A stretch of DNA of 64,000 bases, from NCBI GenBank assembly GCA_020634035.1, contig JACKCM010000005.1, positions 310,001 to 374,000 of the forward strand, in the 5' to 3' direction. The translations under genes and the position numbers were made by a program. This document shows positions 8,028 through 16,864 of the stretch, one piece after another. Numbering within the stretch: position 1 is the first letter of the stretch; each line of letters starts with the position of its first letter. Origin of the DNA: Candidatus Obscuribacterales bacterium (GTDB lineage: Bacteria > Cyanobacteriota > Vampirovibrionia > Obscuribacterales > Obscuribacteraceae). Under the pieces are notes generated by a model. The model had not been told where the DNA came from and ran no database searches. It saw only the letters and a program-made list of their open reading frames with translations.

Positions 8028-9026
8028 ATGGCAAGAGTTATTAGATTTCACGAGACCGGCTCCTCCGACGTTCTTAAACTGGAAGAAGCGCCACCGACCA
8101 ACCCCGGGGAGGGCGAGGTGCTTATCCATGTACTGGCCATGGGCTTGAATCGAGCCGAGATTCTCTATCGTCAGGGGCTCTATTTAGAGAGAACCAGGCT
8201 GCCTTCCAGAATCGGATATGAAGCCTCCGGTCTGGTGAAGGCGGTCGGCGAGGGAGTGACCGATTTTAAAGAAGGCGATTATGTCAGCGCCATTCCGGCT
8301 TTCTCTATGCGTCAGTACGGAGTCTGTGGCGAAGAAGCGCTGGTGCCGGCGAAAGCCCTTGCTAAAATGCCCGAGTCTATAAAGCCCGAAGCGGCCGCTT
8401 CGGTCTGGATGCAATATCTCACAGCCTATGGCGCTCTTATAGACATTGGTCAGCTCACCGCCTCTCAGGCTGTTTTGATAACGGCGGCGAGCAGCAGTGT
8501 CGGTATCGCCGCCATTCAGATGGTGCGAGATCTGGGCGCCATGCCGATTGCCACCACCAGAACCGCGGCGAAGAGAGATGCATTGTTAGAAGCCGGAGCC
8601 GCCCATGTGATAGTCACCGACGAAGAGAACCTTGTGGAGCGGGTCAGAACCTATACCGATGGCAAAGGCGCTGATATCATATTCGATGCCATTGCCGGAT
8701 CGATAGTGAACGAACTGGCAGAAGCGGCTGCCTATGAAGGCACCATCTTCTTATACGGAGCGCTCAGTCTGGAGAAAACACCGTTCCCGTTCAGAGCTGC
8801 TTTATCGAAGGGGCTATCTATCGTAGGCTACACGATGATGCAGATTGCCAAAGACGAAGACCGTCTTGAATGGGGCAAAGCCCACATCTTATCTGGTCTT
8901 GAAAGAGGCACCCTATCTCCTATTGTCGACCGGGTCTTTCCCCTGACTGAACTGGGAGCAGCCTATGACTATATGGAGACGAATCAGCAACTGGGCAAAA
9001 TCGTGGTCTCTACCGAGCTTGCCTGA
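8028..9026 (+). CDS. Zinc-independent MDR-family quinone oxidoreductase-like enzyme
   Basis: 332 aa from ATG 8028; an in-frame ATG at 7986 would add 14 unlikely residues. It has the medium-chain dehydrogenase layout: a GroES-like N-terminal half (GEVLIHVLAMGLNRAE, then GYEASGLVKAVGEGV) and a Rossmann half with the nucleotide loop AASSSVGIAAIQ and a GADIIFDAIAG segment. The structural-zinc cysteines of alcohol dehydrogenases are absent, which points to the quinone oxidoreductase/enoyl reductase branch using NADPH. The substrate cannot be told. It ends 7 bases before the convergent VOC gene. Confidence 0.85.
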   Translation: MARVIRFHETGSSDVLKLEEAPPTNPGEGEVLIHVLAMGLNRAEILYRQGLYLERTRLPSRIGYEASGLVKAVGEGVTDFKEGDYVSAIPAFSMRQYGVCGEEALVPAKALAKMPESIKPEAAASVWMQYLTAYGALIDIGQLTASQAVLITAASSSVGIAAIQMVRDLGAMPIATTRTAAKRDALLEAGAAHVIVTDEENLVERVRTYTDGKGADIIFDAIAGSIVNELAEAAAYEGTIFLYGALSLEKTPFPFRAALSKGLSIVGYTMMQIAKDEDRLEWGKAHILSGLERGTLSPIVDRVFPLTELGAAYDYMETNQQLGKIVVSTELA

Positions 9027-9033
9027 TTCAATT

Positions 9034-10116
9034 CTAGTACTCGGTCGGATCTACGTAGCTGCGGTCTGTGCTATCGGGATCGACTTGAAAAATGGCGATG
9101 GAATTGCCGCCGGGATCAAGAAAGCTATAGGCTTCTCCATTAGGCGTGCCGAAAGGACCGGCCTGTTCTTTGAAGCCTCTCTCTTTCAGCTCTCTAATGG
9201 TCAGGCTCAGATCATCGACTTCGAAAACCGGCTGGCAACTGGGGGCTTTTCTGTGATTAGATACCAGCAAAAGCGGACCGGGGCTGACTTTGAACGCCGT
9301 CACCTTGGCACCGAAACGATCAAAATCCCAGACTTTCTCTGCATGTAAAACGTCCAGATAGTATTCGACCGTGGCGTCGTAGTCGTCGGTGCCCAGATAA
9401 AGATAGGCAAGGTTTTTGAAAGGTGGTCTCTTCGTTTCTACTGAGCCTTCGCTCTCTTGAGACAGTTCGCCGCCTTCATTCAGAACCGCACCGCCGGCAA
9501 TATCGGCTGCTGCCGGGTCCGTTACCGCCGGGGTCGATGCCCCGATTATTTTGCCGGTGGAAGGTGAGGAGAAAAAATTCGAAGAACTAGATGAATTAGA
9601 AGAGCTAGATGAACTTGATCCTGCCTGGGGCACGGAAGTCTGGGAGGGAAGACCGATTATTTTGTTGCGGGGCGGGTCCCCTTCTCTGCGGGGGGTATCT
9701 ACCGCAGCAGGAGTTTCTTGGGCGGGAGCCGGGGTCGGGGGCGCCGCCGGCGCAGCAGTTGGAGCCGGAGTCGCGGCGGGTGCGGGAACGGGTACGGGTA
9801 CGGGTACGGGTACGGGTGCGGCTGCCTGACCATGCAAGCGTGCTTTTCTTCTCTCTTCCATGCTTATCTCGAGCATGATGGCGCAGGTCTTCTGTTTAAA
9901 CTCAAAGGCTTCGTTTTCGCTACTGGATGTTTCGAGGGCTTTTGCCAGGGTCTGCAACTCCTGGGCAATCTCTTTCTGGTTCTGATTACAGAGAGACGAG
10001 ATGGTCTCGACAATTTCGCGACAAATCTTGTGCCCGTTTTCAGGCACGCTCTCTTTTATCGCCTCGAGCGCTTTTTCTATTAGTGCGCTTCTCTGTTTCT
10101 CGTCAACAATAGCCAT
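9034..10116 (-). CDS. VOC (glyoxalase-fold) domain protein with low-complexity linker
   Basis: 360 aa in three parts. Residues 1-95 are a helical, charged domain I do not recognise. Residues 95-215 are low complexity: a PVPVPVPVP run, Pro/Ala-rich stretches, and Ser/Asn runs. Residues 228-350 are a VOC domain (NLAYLYLGTDDYDATVEYY to DPGGNSIAIFQVD) of the glyoxalase/bleomycin-resistance/dioxygenase fold. The glutamate normally found in the last strand (GNxIELxE) is replaced, so a metal site and catalysis are doubtful; a binding role is possible. It lies directly downstream of the fadB-like gene (21-base gap), so likely co-transcribed. Confidence 0.75.
   Translation of the reverse strand: MAIVDEKQRSALIEKALEAIKESVPENGHKICREIVETISSLCNQNQKEIAQELQTLAKALETSSSENEAFEFKQKTCAIMLEISMEERRKARLHGQAAAPVPVPVPVPVPAPAATPAPTAAPAAPPTPAPAQETPAAVDTPRREGDPPRNKIIGLPSQTSVPQAGSSSSSSSNSSSSSNFFSSPSTGKIIGASTPAVTDPAAADIAGGAVLNEGGELSQESEGSVETKRPPFKNLAYLYLGTDDYDATVEYYLDVLHAEKVWDFDRFGAKVTAFKVSPGPLLLVSNHRKAPSCQPVFEVDDLSLTIRELKERGFKEQAGPFGTPNGEAYSFLDPGGNSIAIFQVDPDSTDRSYVDPTEY
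9788..9817. repeat. Hexanucleotide microsatellite (ACGGGT x5) inside the VOC gene
   Basis: Five perfect 6-bp units encode the Pro-Val run of the linker on the minus strand. Changes in unit number keep the frame and would only lengthen or shorten the linker. Confidence 0.85.
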
Positions 10117-10137
10117 AATCTGGGTTTCTGTTTGGGT

Positions 10138-12294
10138 TCAGCTCAGACTGTAGAATTTCCTGCCAATATTATGCATTTCGCGAAGTGAATTGCTAATCTC
10201 TCTTCTCGGATTCTTATCCGAATAGATACGTTCCAGTCCTTCTATGACATGATCTATGCCCATTTTGTCCGCTGATCGCAACAATCCACCCCGAAAAGGC
10301 GGATAACCGGCTCCGATAATCAAAGCCAGATCAATATCTCGGGGCTTCTTCACAACTTTGTCTTCCAGAATTCTAGAAGCTTCATCGGTCATGGGCAGAA
10401 AGAGAGCCTCTTGAATCTTTGTAATCTCTTCAGGCGTCGGCTCATCGTCAGAGCTGACAGCGCCCATGCTCTCTTGCACATAGGCGTTGACCCCGACTTT
10501 CTTGCCGTTGCTCTCCCAGACATAAATGCCTTTATTGTTGGATTTGCCGTCAAATCCGGCATCGATAGGAAAGTAGATCTCATCGGGCAGTTTAATTCGC
10601 TCACCGAAAGCGTCAGATACCGATTCGCTCACAGCCTGGGACAGACCCCAGCCCAGATCGTCCAGCAGTTCGAGTGGTCCAAGTGGCATGCCATACTGTC
10701 TTGCCGCTGTATCTATCCACTGCACCGGTGTTCCGGCAACAAGAATATGAAGCGCTTCGGTGAGATAGCAGGTGAGAAGCCGGTTCACGATAAATCCCGG
10801 GCTATCGGCCACAGAAACCGGTACTTTGCCAAGTTTGCTGACAAAGGCGAGACCTCGGCTCAAGGCTGTCTTATCGGCTTTCTCAGGAACGATAGCCTCT
10901 ACCAGGGGCATCAGATTTATTGGACTGAAAAAATGCAGACCGATGAATCTTGATGGGTCGGCGGCGAAACTAGCCAGTCTCTCTACCGGAATAGACGAGG
11001 TATTGCTGGCTAAGATGGTCTTTTCGCCTAAATAAGGCCAGATCTCTTCAATTAATTTCTGTTTGGCTTCGAGATTCTCGTAAATAGATTCTATGACCAG
11101 ATCTGCCTCTGCCAGCTGTTTCAGGTCGGTAACTGAAATGAGCTTTCCTTCAGCCAGATCCGGATATCTTTTGTTCAGGCGCTCCAGCTCTTGCTCTGAC
11201 TTCTCATCAGAAGAAGCCCTGATCATGACCTTCAAGCCATTCTCCAGGCATAGTTCGGCGATGCCGCGACCCATGAAGCCACTGCCGATAATGGCAACAG
11301 TTTCGGGGGTGCCGAATTTTGATGCCGCTCTTATAGCCATCTGGCTCGCCATCTCTTTATGGAAATAGAAGTTGATCATATTGCGGGCAGTGTCTGAGAC
11401 AGCCACCTTGCCGAAGGCTTCTATCTCGGCAGCCAGTCCTGCTTCAAGACCTTCATTGAAGCCTGTTTCCATCACGTCTATGGCAAGACCCGGCGCCGGG
11501 TAATTGTCGCTGGCGCGCATTCTAACTGCACGCTTAGAAGATTTGAGCACCATGGCCCGCTTCTTGGCTCCGCCCTCGGCTTCTTCTACCTTTGCCTCTT
11601 CTATGGCTCGGTATTTTTTGCTGTCGAAGTCCTTTTCATATAGTGCGAGCACTGCCTTTTCTGCTTCGGCTAAGAGATCTTCGGCGGCAACGACCCGGTC
11701 AACCAAACCTACTTCCAGCGCCTCTGCCGGTTTCAGTGTCGTACCCGATAGAATCATATCGACGGCTTTGCGATAGCCCACCCGCCGGGGCAGTCTCTGA
11801 GTGCCGCCAAGCCCAGGGATTAAGCCGATAGTTACTTCGGGCAATCCAAAAATGGTTGATGTTGTGTCTGCTGCCAGGATCTTATCGAGGCAGAGCACCA
11901 GCTCAAGCCCTCCACCCAGGCAGGCACCGTCCACGGCAGCCACCACCGGCAAGGGAGTTTCGATAACACTGTGCAAAAACTTGTGTCCACGGCTGGATAA
12001 AGACCTGGCTGCTGCCTGATCCGCAAATTTGACTATCTCTTTGATGTCGGCGCCGGTGATGAAAATGCCTTCTTTAGGACTGTGTAGCAGAATGCCTTTC
12101 AGATCGTTTTCTTCGTTTATCTTCTTGAATGACTCGGTAAAACAGTCGAGCACCTGCGAAGACAGGGTATTAGACAGCCCTTTGACGTCGATGGCAAGAT
12201 AAGCCACCCCGGAAGGTTTTCTTGTCAGGGTAATTGCATCTCCCCAGGTCCCCAGAACTTTGTCTTCAGAAGCGATAGCGGGATTCAAAGCCAA
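10138..12294 (-). CDS. fadJ: Bifunctional enoyl-CoA hydratase/3-hydroxyacyl-CoA dehydrogenase (FadB/FadJ type)
   Basis: 718 aa from TTG 12294, chosen because GGAG (12300-12303) lies five bases upstream; a TTG at 12327 has no such site. N-terminal crotonase domain: oxyanion-hole segment GADIKEIV, then GGGLELVLCLD and GLPEVTIGLIPGLGGTQ, supplying the two catalytic glutamates. C-terminal dehydrogenase: NAD loop GSGFMGRGIAEL, NTSSIPV, and catalytic His in GLHFFSPINLMPLVE, then the helical dimer domain (DSPGFIVNRLL). It performs hydration and oxidation in fatty-acid beta-oxidation. No thiolase or acyl-CoA dehydrogenase is in the window. FadB versus FadJ cannot be settled. Confidence 0.92.
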   Translation of the reverse strand: MALNPAIASEDKVLGTWGDAITLTRKPSGVAYLAIDVKGLSNTLSSQVLDCFTESFKKINEENDLKGILLHSPKEGIFITGADIKEIVKFADQAAARSLSSRGHKFLHSVIETPLPVVAAVDGACLGGGLELVLCLDKILAADTTSTIFGLPEVTIGLIPGLGGTQRLPRRVGYRKAVDMILSGTTLKPAEALEVGLVDRVVAAEDLLAEAEKAVLALYEKDFDSKKYRAIEEAKVEEAEGGAKKRAMVLKSSKRAVRMRASDNYPAPGLAIDVMETGFNEGLEAGLAAEIEAFGKVAVSDTARNMINFYFHKEMASQMAIRAASKFGTPETVAIIGSGFMGRGIAELCLENGLKVMIRASSDEKSEQELERLNKRYPDLAEGKLISVTDLKQLAEADLVIESIYENLEAKQKLIEEIWPYLGEKTILASNTSSIPVERLASFAADPSRFIGLHFFSPINLMPLVEAIVPEKADKTALSRGLAFVSKLGKVPVSVADSPGFIVNRLLTCYLTEALHILVAGTPVQWIDTAARQYGMPLGPLELLDDLGWGLSQAVSESVSDAFGERIKLPDEIYFPIDAGFDGKSNNKGIYVWESNGKKVGVNAYVQESMGAVSSDDEPTPEEITKIQEALFLPMTDEASRILEDKVVKKPRDIDLALIIGAGYPPFRGGLLRSADKMGIDHVIEGLERIYSDKNPRREISNSLREMHNIGRKFYSLS

Positions 12295-12425
12295 GATGTC
12301 TCCTTCTTTGCGCTCAATACAAAACAAGATAGAAGCGTCAGTTCATGATTCTAACTTCTCTTGCGGATTTTGAGATGTTTGCAACTGCCAGTCTTAATCT
12401 TATTGATTCAAGGTTGTAAAGAAAG

Positions 12426-13424
12426 CTATTCAGCCTCGCCGGGGCTGCAATAGCTCGACATTGAGTATCCCAGTAACACCGAATCAGATATCATCTCCCG
12501 GGGCAAAAGATAGGCGTTGCCCTGCAGTGCCTCTTCGTTTTCGGCTAACTTAAAGAGCTGTTCGAAGCTGGTGTCAAATATTTGCTCGAGTATAGAGAAA
12601 GAGCCGCTGCGCTTGCCCCGGCATAAAAATCCAAGACCGCGCGAGGATTTTTCGTCCGAGGTCAGGGTGAAGCAGGCGGTCTCGCCGTCCTCTTCGAGCT
12701 CGTTGAGAGTCTCGTTTATGAATCCCACCGCCTCTTTGTCGGCAGATTCTTCTTCGTGCACCGGGCAGCCGATGAAAAGGGATGCCATGGAAAGCACAAT
12801 CTCTTCGGGCAGTTCATAGACCAGAATCTGGGCGTCATCGTTCTTGATATCGTTGAACATGCGCTTGAGCGCTTTATCAAAAAGATGCGCTTCGGGCAGG
12901 TTCTTGCTGCCGTAGATACAGCCCACAGCACGACCTTTATAAAGCAATACGGCAGAGCGCGACAGCGCTTCTTCGGAGGTCGCTTTGATACAGCCTGTCA
13001 GACCGGCCGCTTCGATATCGGCGATAAGCTGAGGCACATCGCAGTCTCTGGCGTTGAGAGAATAGGCGAGGGTGCCGGTTATGCTCGGCATGATCAAATC
13101 TACTGCCCGTCTCAGCTTGACATTGCTAGGATAAGAATCTGCCCAGATGGTAAAGGGGGTCTCGTCTTCGTTCTTGAGCCCAAATTGTACTCTTTCTGTC
13201 GTCCCGACCACATAGGCGAAGGTCACCAGGGCGCGATTGTTGTGCATGCAGACAAAAGTGGTAGGCACCGAGGAGCCGAGGGCAAGCTGATCGCGGCTGG
13301 GCACAAAGGCATCGATATCATAAGAGAGAATCACGCCCCGGTAACCACCGGGCTCTTTCTCTAGCAGTTTGCACATGATTGCCTGGCCGGGGCGCAGGGG
13401 CTTATTCGTTTGGCTTTCAGTCAT
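12426..13424 (-). CDS. Unrecognised cytoplasmic protein
   Basis: 332 aa from ATG 13424 (a TTG two codons upstream is possible). No signal peptide or membrane segment. The first 120 residues look beta-rich with a PilZ-like feel (RPGQAIMCKLLEKEPGGYRG, then VQFGLKNEDE), but no RxxxR/DxSxxG pair of a c-di-GMP site is visible. The middle (IEAAGLTGCIKA, then AVLLYKGRAVGCIYG) resembles the 'gene-regulator plus small-ligand' DUF4388-like pattern only loosely. The remainder is acidic and helical. I assign no function. The neighbour upstream is the divergent symporter. Confidence 0.6.
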   Translation of the reverse strand: MTESQTNKPLRPGQAIMCKLLEKEPGGYRGVILSYDIDAFVPSRDQLALGSSVPTTFVCMHNNRALVTFAYVVGTTERVQFGLKNEDETPFTIWADSYPSNVKLRRAVDLIMPSITGTLAYSLNARDCDVPQLIADIEAAGLTGCIKATSEEALSRSAVLLYKGRAVGCIYGSKNLPEAHLFDKALKRMFNDIKNDDAQILVYELPEEIVLSMASLFIGCPVHEEESADKEAVGFINETLNELEEDGETACFTLTSDEKSSRGLGFLCRGKRSGSFSILEQIFDTSFEQLFKLAENEEALQGNAYLLPREMISDSVLLGYSMSSYCSPGEAE

Positions 13425-13457
13425 TCCCAATTCTCAGTGGTGCAGGAAGTCGATTTT

Positions 13458-13478
13458 AGCACTTACATAAGCACTTAC
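13458..13478. repeat. Direct repeat AGCACTTAC x2 in a divergent promoter region
   Basis: AGCACTTAC occurs at 13458-13466 and 13470-13478, 12 bases apart, between the start of the 12426-13424 gene (minus) and the symporter (plus). Spacing of about one helical turn suits a protein-binding site. The region 13425-13591 otherwise shows no gene. Confidence 0.4.
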
Positions 13479-13591
13479 GAACGAATAAAGAATGCGGACT
13501 TATATAACGACTTTATCGACTCTGTCGACCCGATCACCACCTGATCACGGCCGCTGGCATATGATAGGACCTCAGGTACCCCGGAGAAAAT

Positions 13592-14662
13592 ATGACCACC
13601 GATGTCGGAACAGAAAAGCAATCGCTAGCAGCTACTCTGTCGCACTTCATTCATCGTCACTTCATTTTGATACTGCTTGGCTCTTATGCTGTGGCGGCAT
13701 TGTTCCCAGCCATGGGCTTGATGGTCCGGGATGTTTCTATAGCAAACGTGACCGTCCTGAATGAAACAGTGAAGGTCTCGGCGCCCATGCTGATGCTTGC
13801 CTATCTTCTATTCAATGCAGGTTTCGGAATCAAAACAAAAGAGATGGCAGGGCTCAATAAAAAGCCTTCGATGCTGCTCATGGGACTTGCTGCCAACATC
13901 GCTGTCCCCCTGCTCGTGATTGCAGGATTGTCCGCACTTGCTGCAAACTGGCATAACAACGACGAATTGCAGAGCATTCTAGTCGGTCTTGCTCTGGTGG
14001 CATCGATGCCCATCGCTGGCTCTTCTACCGCCTGGGCTCAGAATGCCAACGGCAATATGGCTATATCCGTCGGTCTGGTCATGCTCTCGACCCTGCTATC
14101 TCCTTTTTTGACCCCGTTTGGACTCCAGGCTGTCAGTCTGGTTACTTCAGGAGATTATTCCGAAGACTTAGTAGAATTGTCCCAGACCGGCACCAGGGCT
14201 TTTCTTCTGCTTTCAGTAATATTGCCTGTGGCGACAGGCATGGTGGTGCGTCATCTTCTGACAGATGAACGCGCGGTCAAGCTTCGTCCATGGCTCAAGC
14301 TCACTAACTCTGCCATTCTTGTGGTGCTCATCTATTCTAATGCTGCTATCTCTTTGCCAAAAGCCTTCCTCCATCCTGACTGGGACTTTCTTGCCCTGGT
14401 GGCTGCGGTTACAGGTGGACTTTGCTTTCTTATGTTCGCTGCCGGATGGTTGGTCTCCAGGCTGGCTAGATGCAACATCGAAGAGAAAGTCTCTATGCTG
14501 TTTGCGCTGGGCATGAACAATAACGGCACCGGACTGGTGCTAGCCGGCATGGCATTGTCAGATCATCCCAATGTGCTTCTGCCTATCATCTTCTACAATC
14601 TTATTCAGCACCTGGCCGCCGGTTCAGTGGATTTTGCGATCTCTAGAAAGATCCAAAAATAG
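13592..14662 (+). CDS. Bile acid:sodium symporter (BASS/SBF) family transporter
   Basis: 356 aa, almost wholly hydrophobic with about nine membrane helices. Family features: an early LLGSYAVAALFPAMG helix, LAYLLFNAGFGIK, a central SMPIAGSSTAWAQNANGN segment corresponding to the conserved sodium/substrate-binding crossover, and a second-repeat MNNNGTGLVLAGMAL segment. The family imports bile acids, 2-keto acids or other organic anions with sodium; the substrate here is unknown. It starts at ATG 13592 with GGAG seven bases upstream. The next gene is a lipoprotein 70-80 bases downstream, possibly co-transcribed. Confidence 0.85.
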   Translation: MTTDVGTEKQSLAATLSHFIHRHFILILLGSYAVAALFPAMGLMVRDVSIANVTVLNETVKVSAPMLMLAYLLFNAGFGIKTKEMAGLNKKPSMLLMGLAANIAVPLLVIAGLSALAANWHNNDELQSILVGLALVASMPIAGSSTAWAQNANGNMAISVGLVMLSTLLSPFLTPFGLQAVSLVTSGDYSEDLVELSQTGTRAFLLLSVILPVATGMVVRHLLTDERAVKLRPWLKLTNSAILVVLIYSNAAISLPKAFLHPDWDFLALVAAVTGGLCFLMFAAGWLVSRLARCNIEEKVSMLFALGMNNNGTGLVLAGMALSDHPNVLLPIIFYNLIQHLAAGSVDFAISRKIQK

Positions 14663-14732
14663 GTAACATCAGATTTCGCTGGTTTCTTTTGAGATGTTGT
14701 CAGTAATGAATTGCAGTCCTGGACAACGTAGA

Positions 14733-15485
14733 ATGGAAGCCATGAAGGGACATAAGTCAGAAAAGTCCAGGCGCTTTCAAATAGTCATCATGCTTTCTGT
14801 GGCGCTCTCAATCGGTGCCTGCACAGGTAAGTCACAAGATACTGTCGGCTCCGGTTCAGGTGCTGAGAGCCAGGCTGTCTCGACCGGCAAATCCGGTGTC
14901 ACTGCCGAAGAGAGAGCTCTCTACACAAAAGAGATCGCCGCCATGGCAGAGCAACTCGACAGGACTTATGAAGACGGCTGGATCTGCGGCCGTAACACCC
15001 GGGTGCATAAATCGGGCTATCGAGACGTAAGCCCCCAGATAAAAGCCCAGTTTGCCGTCGCCTATCAGGAGATGCTGAATAAAACAGATCAGAATCTCGC
15101 CATGGAGGCAAGCTCTTATGTCCCCTATAGCAAGCGTTTTAAATTTGCCTTGGATTGGTGGAAAAATTCTGACGCCCGGGAAGCTTTTTTGAAGGAGCCA
15201 ACTAAGAAGAAGCTGGTCTGGCTGCAAGAGTCTATGCTGGATGGCAGCGAGCTTTTCTGGCGAGTATTCGAGAAGTTAAATCCGGGCAAAGTCAATTCGG
15301 TGGCGGTTATGGCTCACGACCAGGAGCAGGACATGGTCTATAACTATACCGAAAGAGAAGGTCATCCAGGCTCTTTCAGCCAGCAATGGGTGATCTGGTC
15401 CGATACCCTGGCGGCGGTCGGCGATAGTAAGGGCAACAAAGACTTGAGCGCCAGCGAAAAAAACGAGTCTGAAAAGAGCCAATAA
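14733..15485 (+). CDS. Putative lipoprotein of unknown function
   Basis: About 250 aa. A hydrophobic N-terminus ends in a lipobox (LSIGAC|TGK), so the protein is likely lipidated and anchored after cleavage. A Ser/Gly-rich tether follows (QDTVGSGSGAESQAVSTG), then a soluble domain of about 180 residues rich in Trp and charged residues (DGWICGRNTRVHKSG, LDWWKNSDAREAF). I do not recognise the domain. Either ATG 14733 or 14742 may be the start; an ATG at 14694 is unlikely because it puts 13 extra residues before the basic n-region. Confidence 0.7.
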   Translation: MEAMKGHKSEKSRRFQIVIMLSVALSIGACTGKSQDTVGSGSGAESQAVSTGKSGVTAEERALYTKEIAAMAEQLDRTYEDGWICGRNTRVHKSGYRDVSPQIKAQFAVAYQEMLNKTDQNLAMEASSYVPYSKRFKFALDWWKNSDAREAFLKEPTKKKLVWLQESMLDGSELFWRVFEKLNPGKVNSVAVMAHDQEQDMVYNYTEREGHPGSFSQQWVIWSDTLAAVGDSKGNKDLSASEKNESEKSQ

Positions 15486-15570
15486 ATAAACTTGAATTCT
15501 CATCGGGCAATCTGGGTAAATCTTACAAGGTGAGCTACCAGATCACCCAAGATGCAGGATTTTCGGATAA

Positions 15571-16254
15571 GTGACCGGTCCCGGAGACGAAAAATACTCT
15601 AGAGAGGCGCTCTTTCATAAGCGCCTGGCTGATCTCAGGGCAGAAAACGAGCAGTTTCCCTGGAGCATCTCTGAAGCGCCCGAGTTCGAAATTCCCAAAG
15701 AGCAATCCAAGCTCTTTGCCGACCGATCTATAGAAGACCCGAATTTATCCGATGACGAAATCGAGCGCCGTGCTTTATTAGATTTGACCTCTTACAATTT
15801 CTGGACTTTCTATAAACGACTCAACTACGAAAGTCGTCGTGCCTCCCGTTATGGCAGGGACCTTTCGCTTTTGCTGGTCTGTATCGATGGACTCAGCCAG
15901 GTGACCGGGCGTTATGGATTGGCTGCCGAGAATGCTGTGGTGCTCGCTGCCGGTCGGGTGTTGCTCGGCTGTGTGCGCGATGTCGATATCGCCGGACGAT
16001 GTCGAGACGATACCTTTGGTGTCATTCTGCCGGAGACCGGACAGACCGGGGCGGAAGTAGCCGCCGAGCGCATCCGGACTAAAATGGAAGACAGCGAGAT
16101 AGTGATAGACGGCAAGTCGTTCTCGTTCACTGTCAGTGTGGCTGGTATTGGTCACACCGACAAAAATCGCCCAGTCGATCAACTGGTGGCAGACGCGATA
16201 AATATTCTAAAAGAGTGCATCGCCGATGGTGGCAACATGGTGATCATCGAGTAG
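15571..16254 (+). CDS. Degenerate GGDEF-domain protein
   Basis: 227 aa from GTG 15571. Residues 1-65 are a charged linker; residues 70-225 have the diguanylate-cyclase fold (LNYESRRASRYGRDLSLLLVCIDG to LPETGQTGAEVAAERIRTKM). The signature GGDEF is CRDDTF (about residue 150), the conserved GD before it is AEN, and an RxxD inhibitory site is not evident. Diguanylate cyclase activity is therefore unlikely; such domains often bind GTP/c-di-GMP or act as protein partners. No signal peptide or membrane segment. It overlaps the convergent gene at 16244 by 11 bases. Confidence 0.8.
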   Translation: MTGPGDEKYSREALFHKRLADLRAENEQFPWSISEAPEFEIPKEQSKLFADRSIEDPNLSDDEIERRALLDLTSYNFWTFYKRLNYESRRASRYGRDLSLLLVCIDGLSQVTGRYGLAAENAVVLAAGRVLLGCVRDVDIAGRCRDDTFGVILPETGQTGAEVAAERIRTKMEDSEIVIDGKSFSFTVSVAGIGHTDKNRPVDQLVADAINILKECIADGGNMVIIE

Positions 16255-16789
16255 GGGCGATATCTATCCATTGGGAATAAAGATGCCTGCTTCTGAAGCG
16301 GTAGGAGCTTAGATAATTCTGTTTGAATTTTACATCGATGACGAAATCAGGCTTTTGATTTCCTGGACCATAGGCATACCATGCATCTGAGCCCTTTGCT
16401 AATGCGTAGCTGCTATATTCACTGGTGATTTCTTCCGGAGAGCCCCAGAGAAAGTCGAGCTTCTCCATGGTGAGGTCTTTTAGCGCCGGAATATCCTCGT
16501 AGTCAAATGAAAATGAACCAGACCGGAAATTCTCTGGATTGAGTCGATATTCTCCTGGTTCTACTTCTCCAACCAGAGCTACTATTTGATGACCTCGAGG
16601 GCGGTGCAAGAGCTGGAAGTGTCTAACCGGATACTTAAGCTTCTTTGTTCTCAATTCAGCTGAATAAAATGCGCTATTAATCTCTACATCGATACCGTTG
16701 AGCTGGCTCAACGCGATATTGTGGTGATTCAGTCCGGCACCAAATAAAAAGATTGCTGCTGCGGTCGCCAGTTTTGCAAAGCTGTACAT
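16244..16789 (-). CDS. Small secreted protein of unknown function
   Basis: 181 aa from ATG 16789. The N-terminus (MYSFAKLATAAAIFLFGAG) is a signal peptide or anchor. The rest is a compact domain with many aromatic residues and motifs such as LDFLWGSPEEI and DAWYAYG, reminiscent of small beta-rich SmpA/BamE-like folds where 'LLGSP' and 'W.Y' recur; this is only a suggestion. It is the last of a minus-strand series beginning with dnaK, 75 bases after the pseudocaspase start codon's gene ends. TTG 16837 is an alternative start but breaks the signal-peptide pattern. Confidence 0.6.
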   Translation of the reverse strand: MYSFAKLATAAAIFLFGAGLNHHNIALSQLNGIDVEINSAFYSAELRTKKLKYPVRHFQLLHRPRGHQIVALVGEVEPGEYRLNPENFRSGSFSFDYEDIPALKDLTMEKLDFLWGSPEEITSEYSSYALAKGSDAWYAYGPGNQKPDFVIDVKFKQNYLSSYRFRSRHLYSQWIDIAPTR

Positions 16790-16864
16790 ATAAAAGATGA
16801 TACTGAAACCTTCTCTAAATAGAGAGGTCTCGACCAACAGTTGATAGATTGTTGGTTCCTCTAT

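Noticed and set aside
13458..13478. CIRCE heat-shock element
   Set aside because: The arms are direct, not inverted, and lie upstream of non-chaperone genes.
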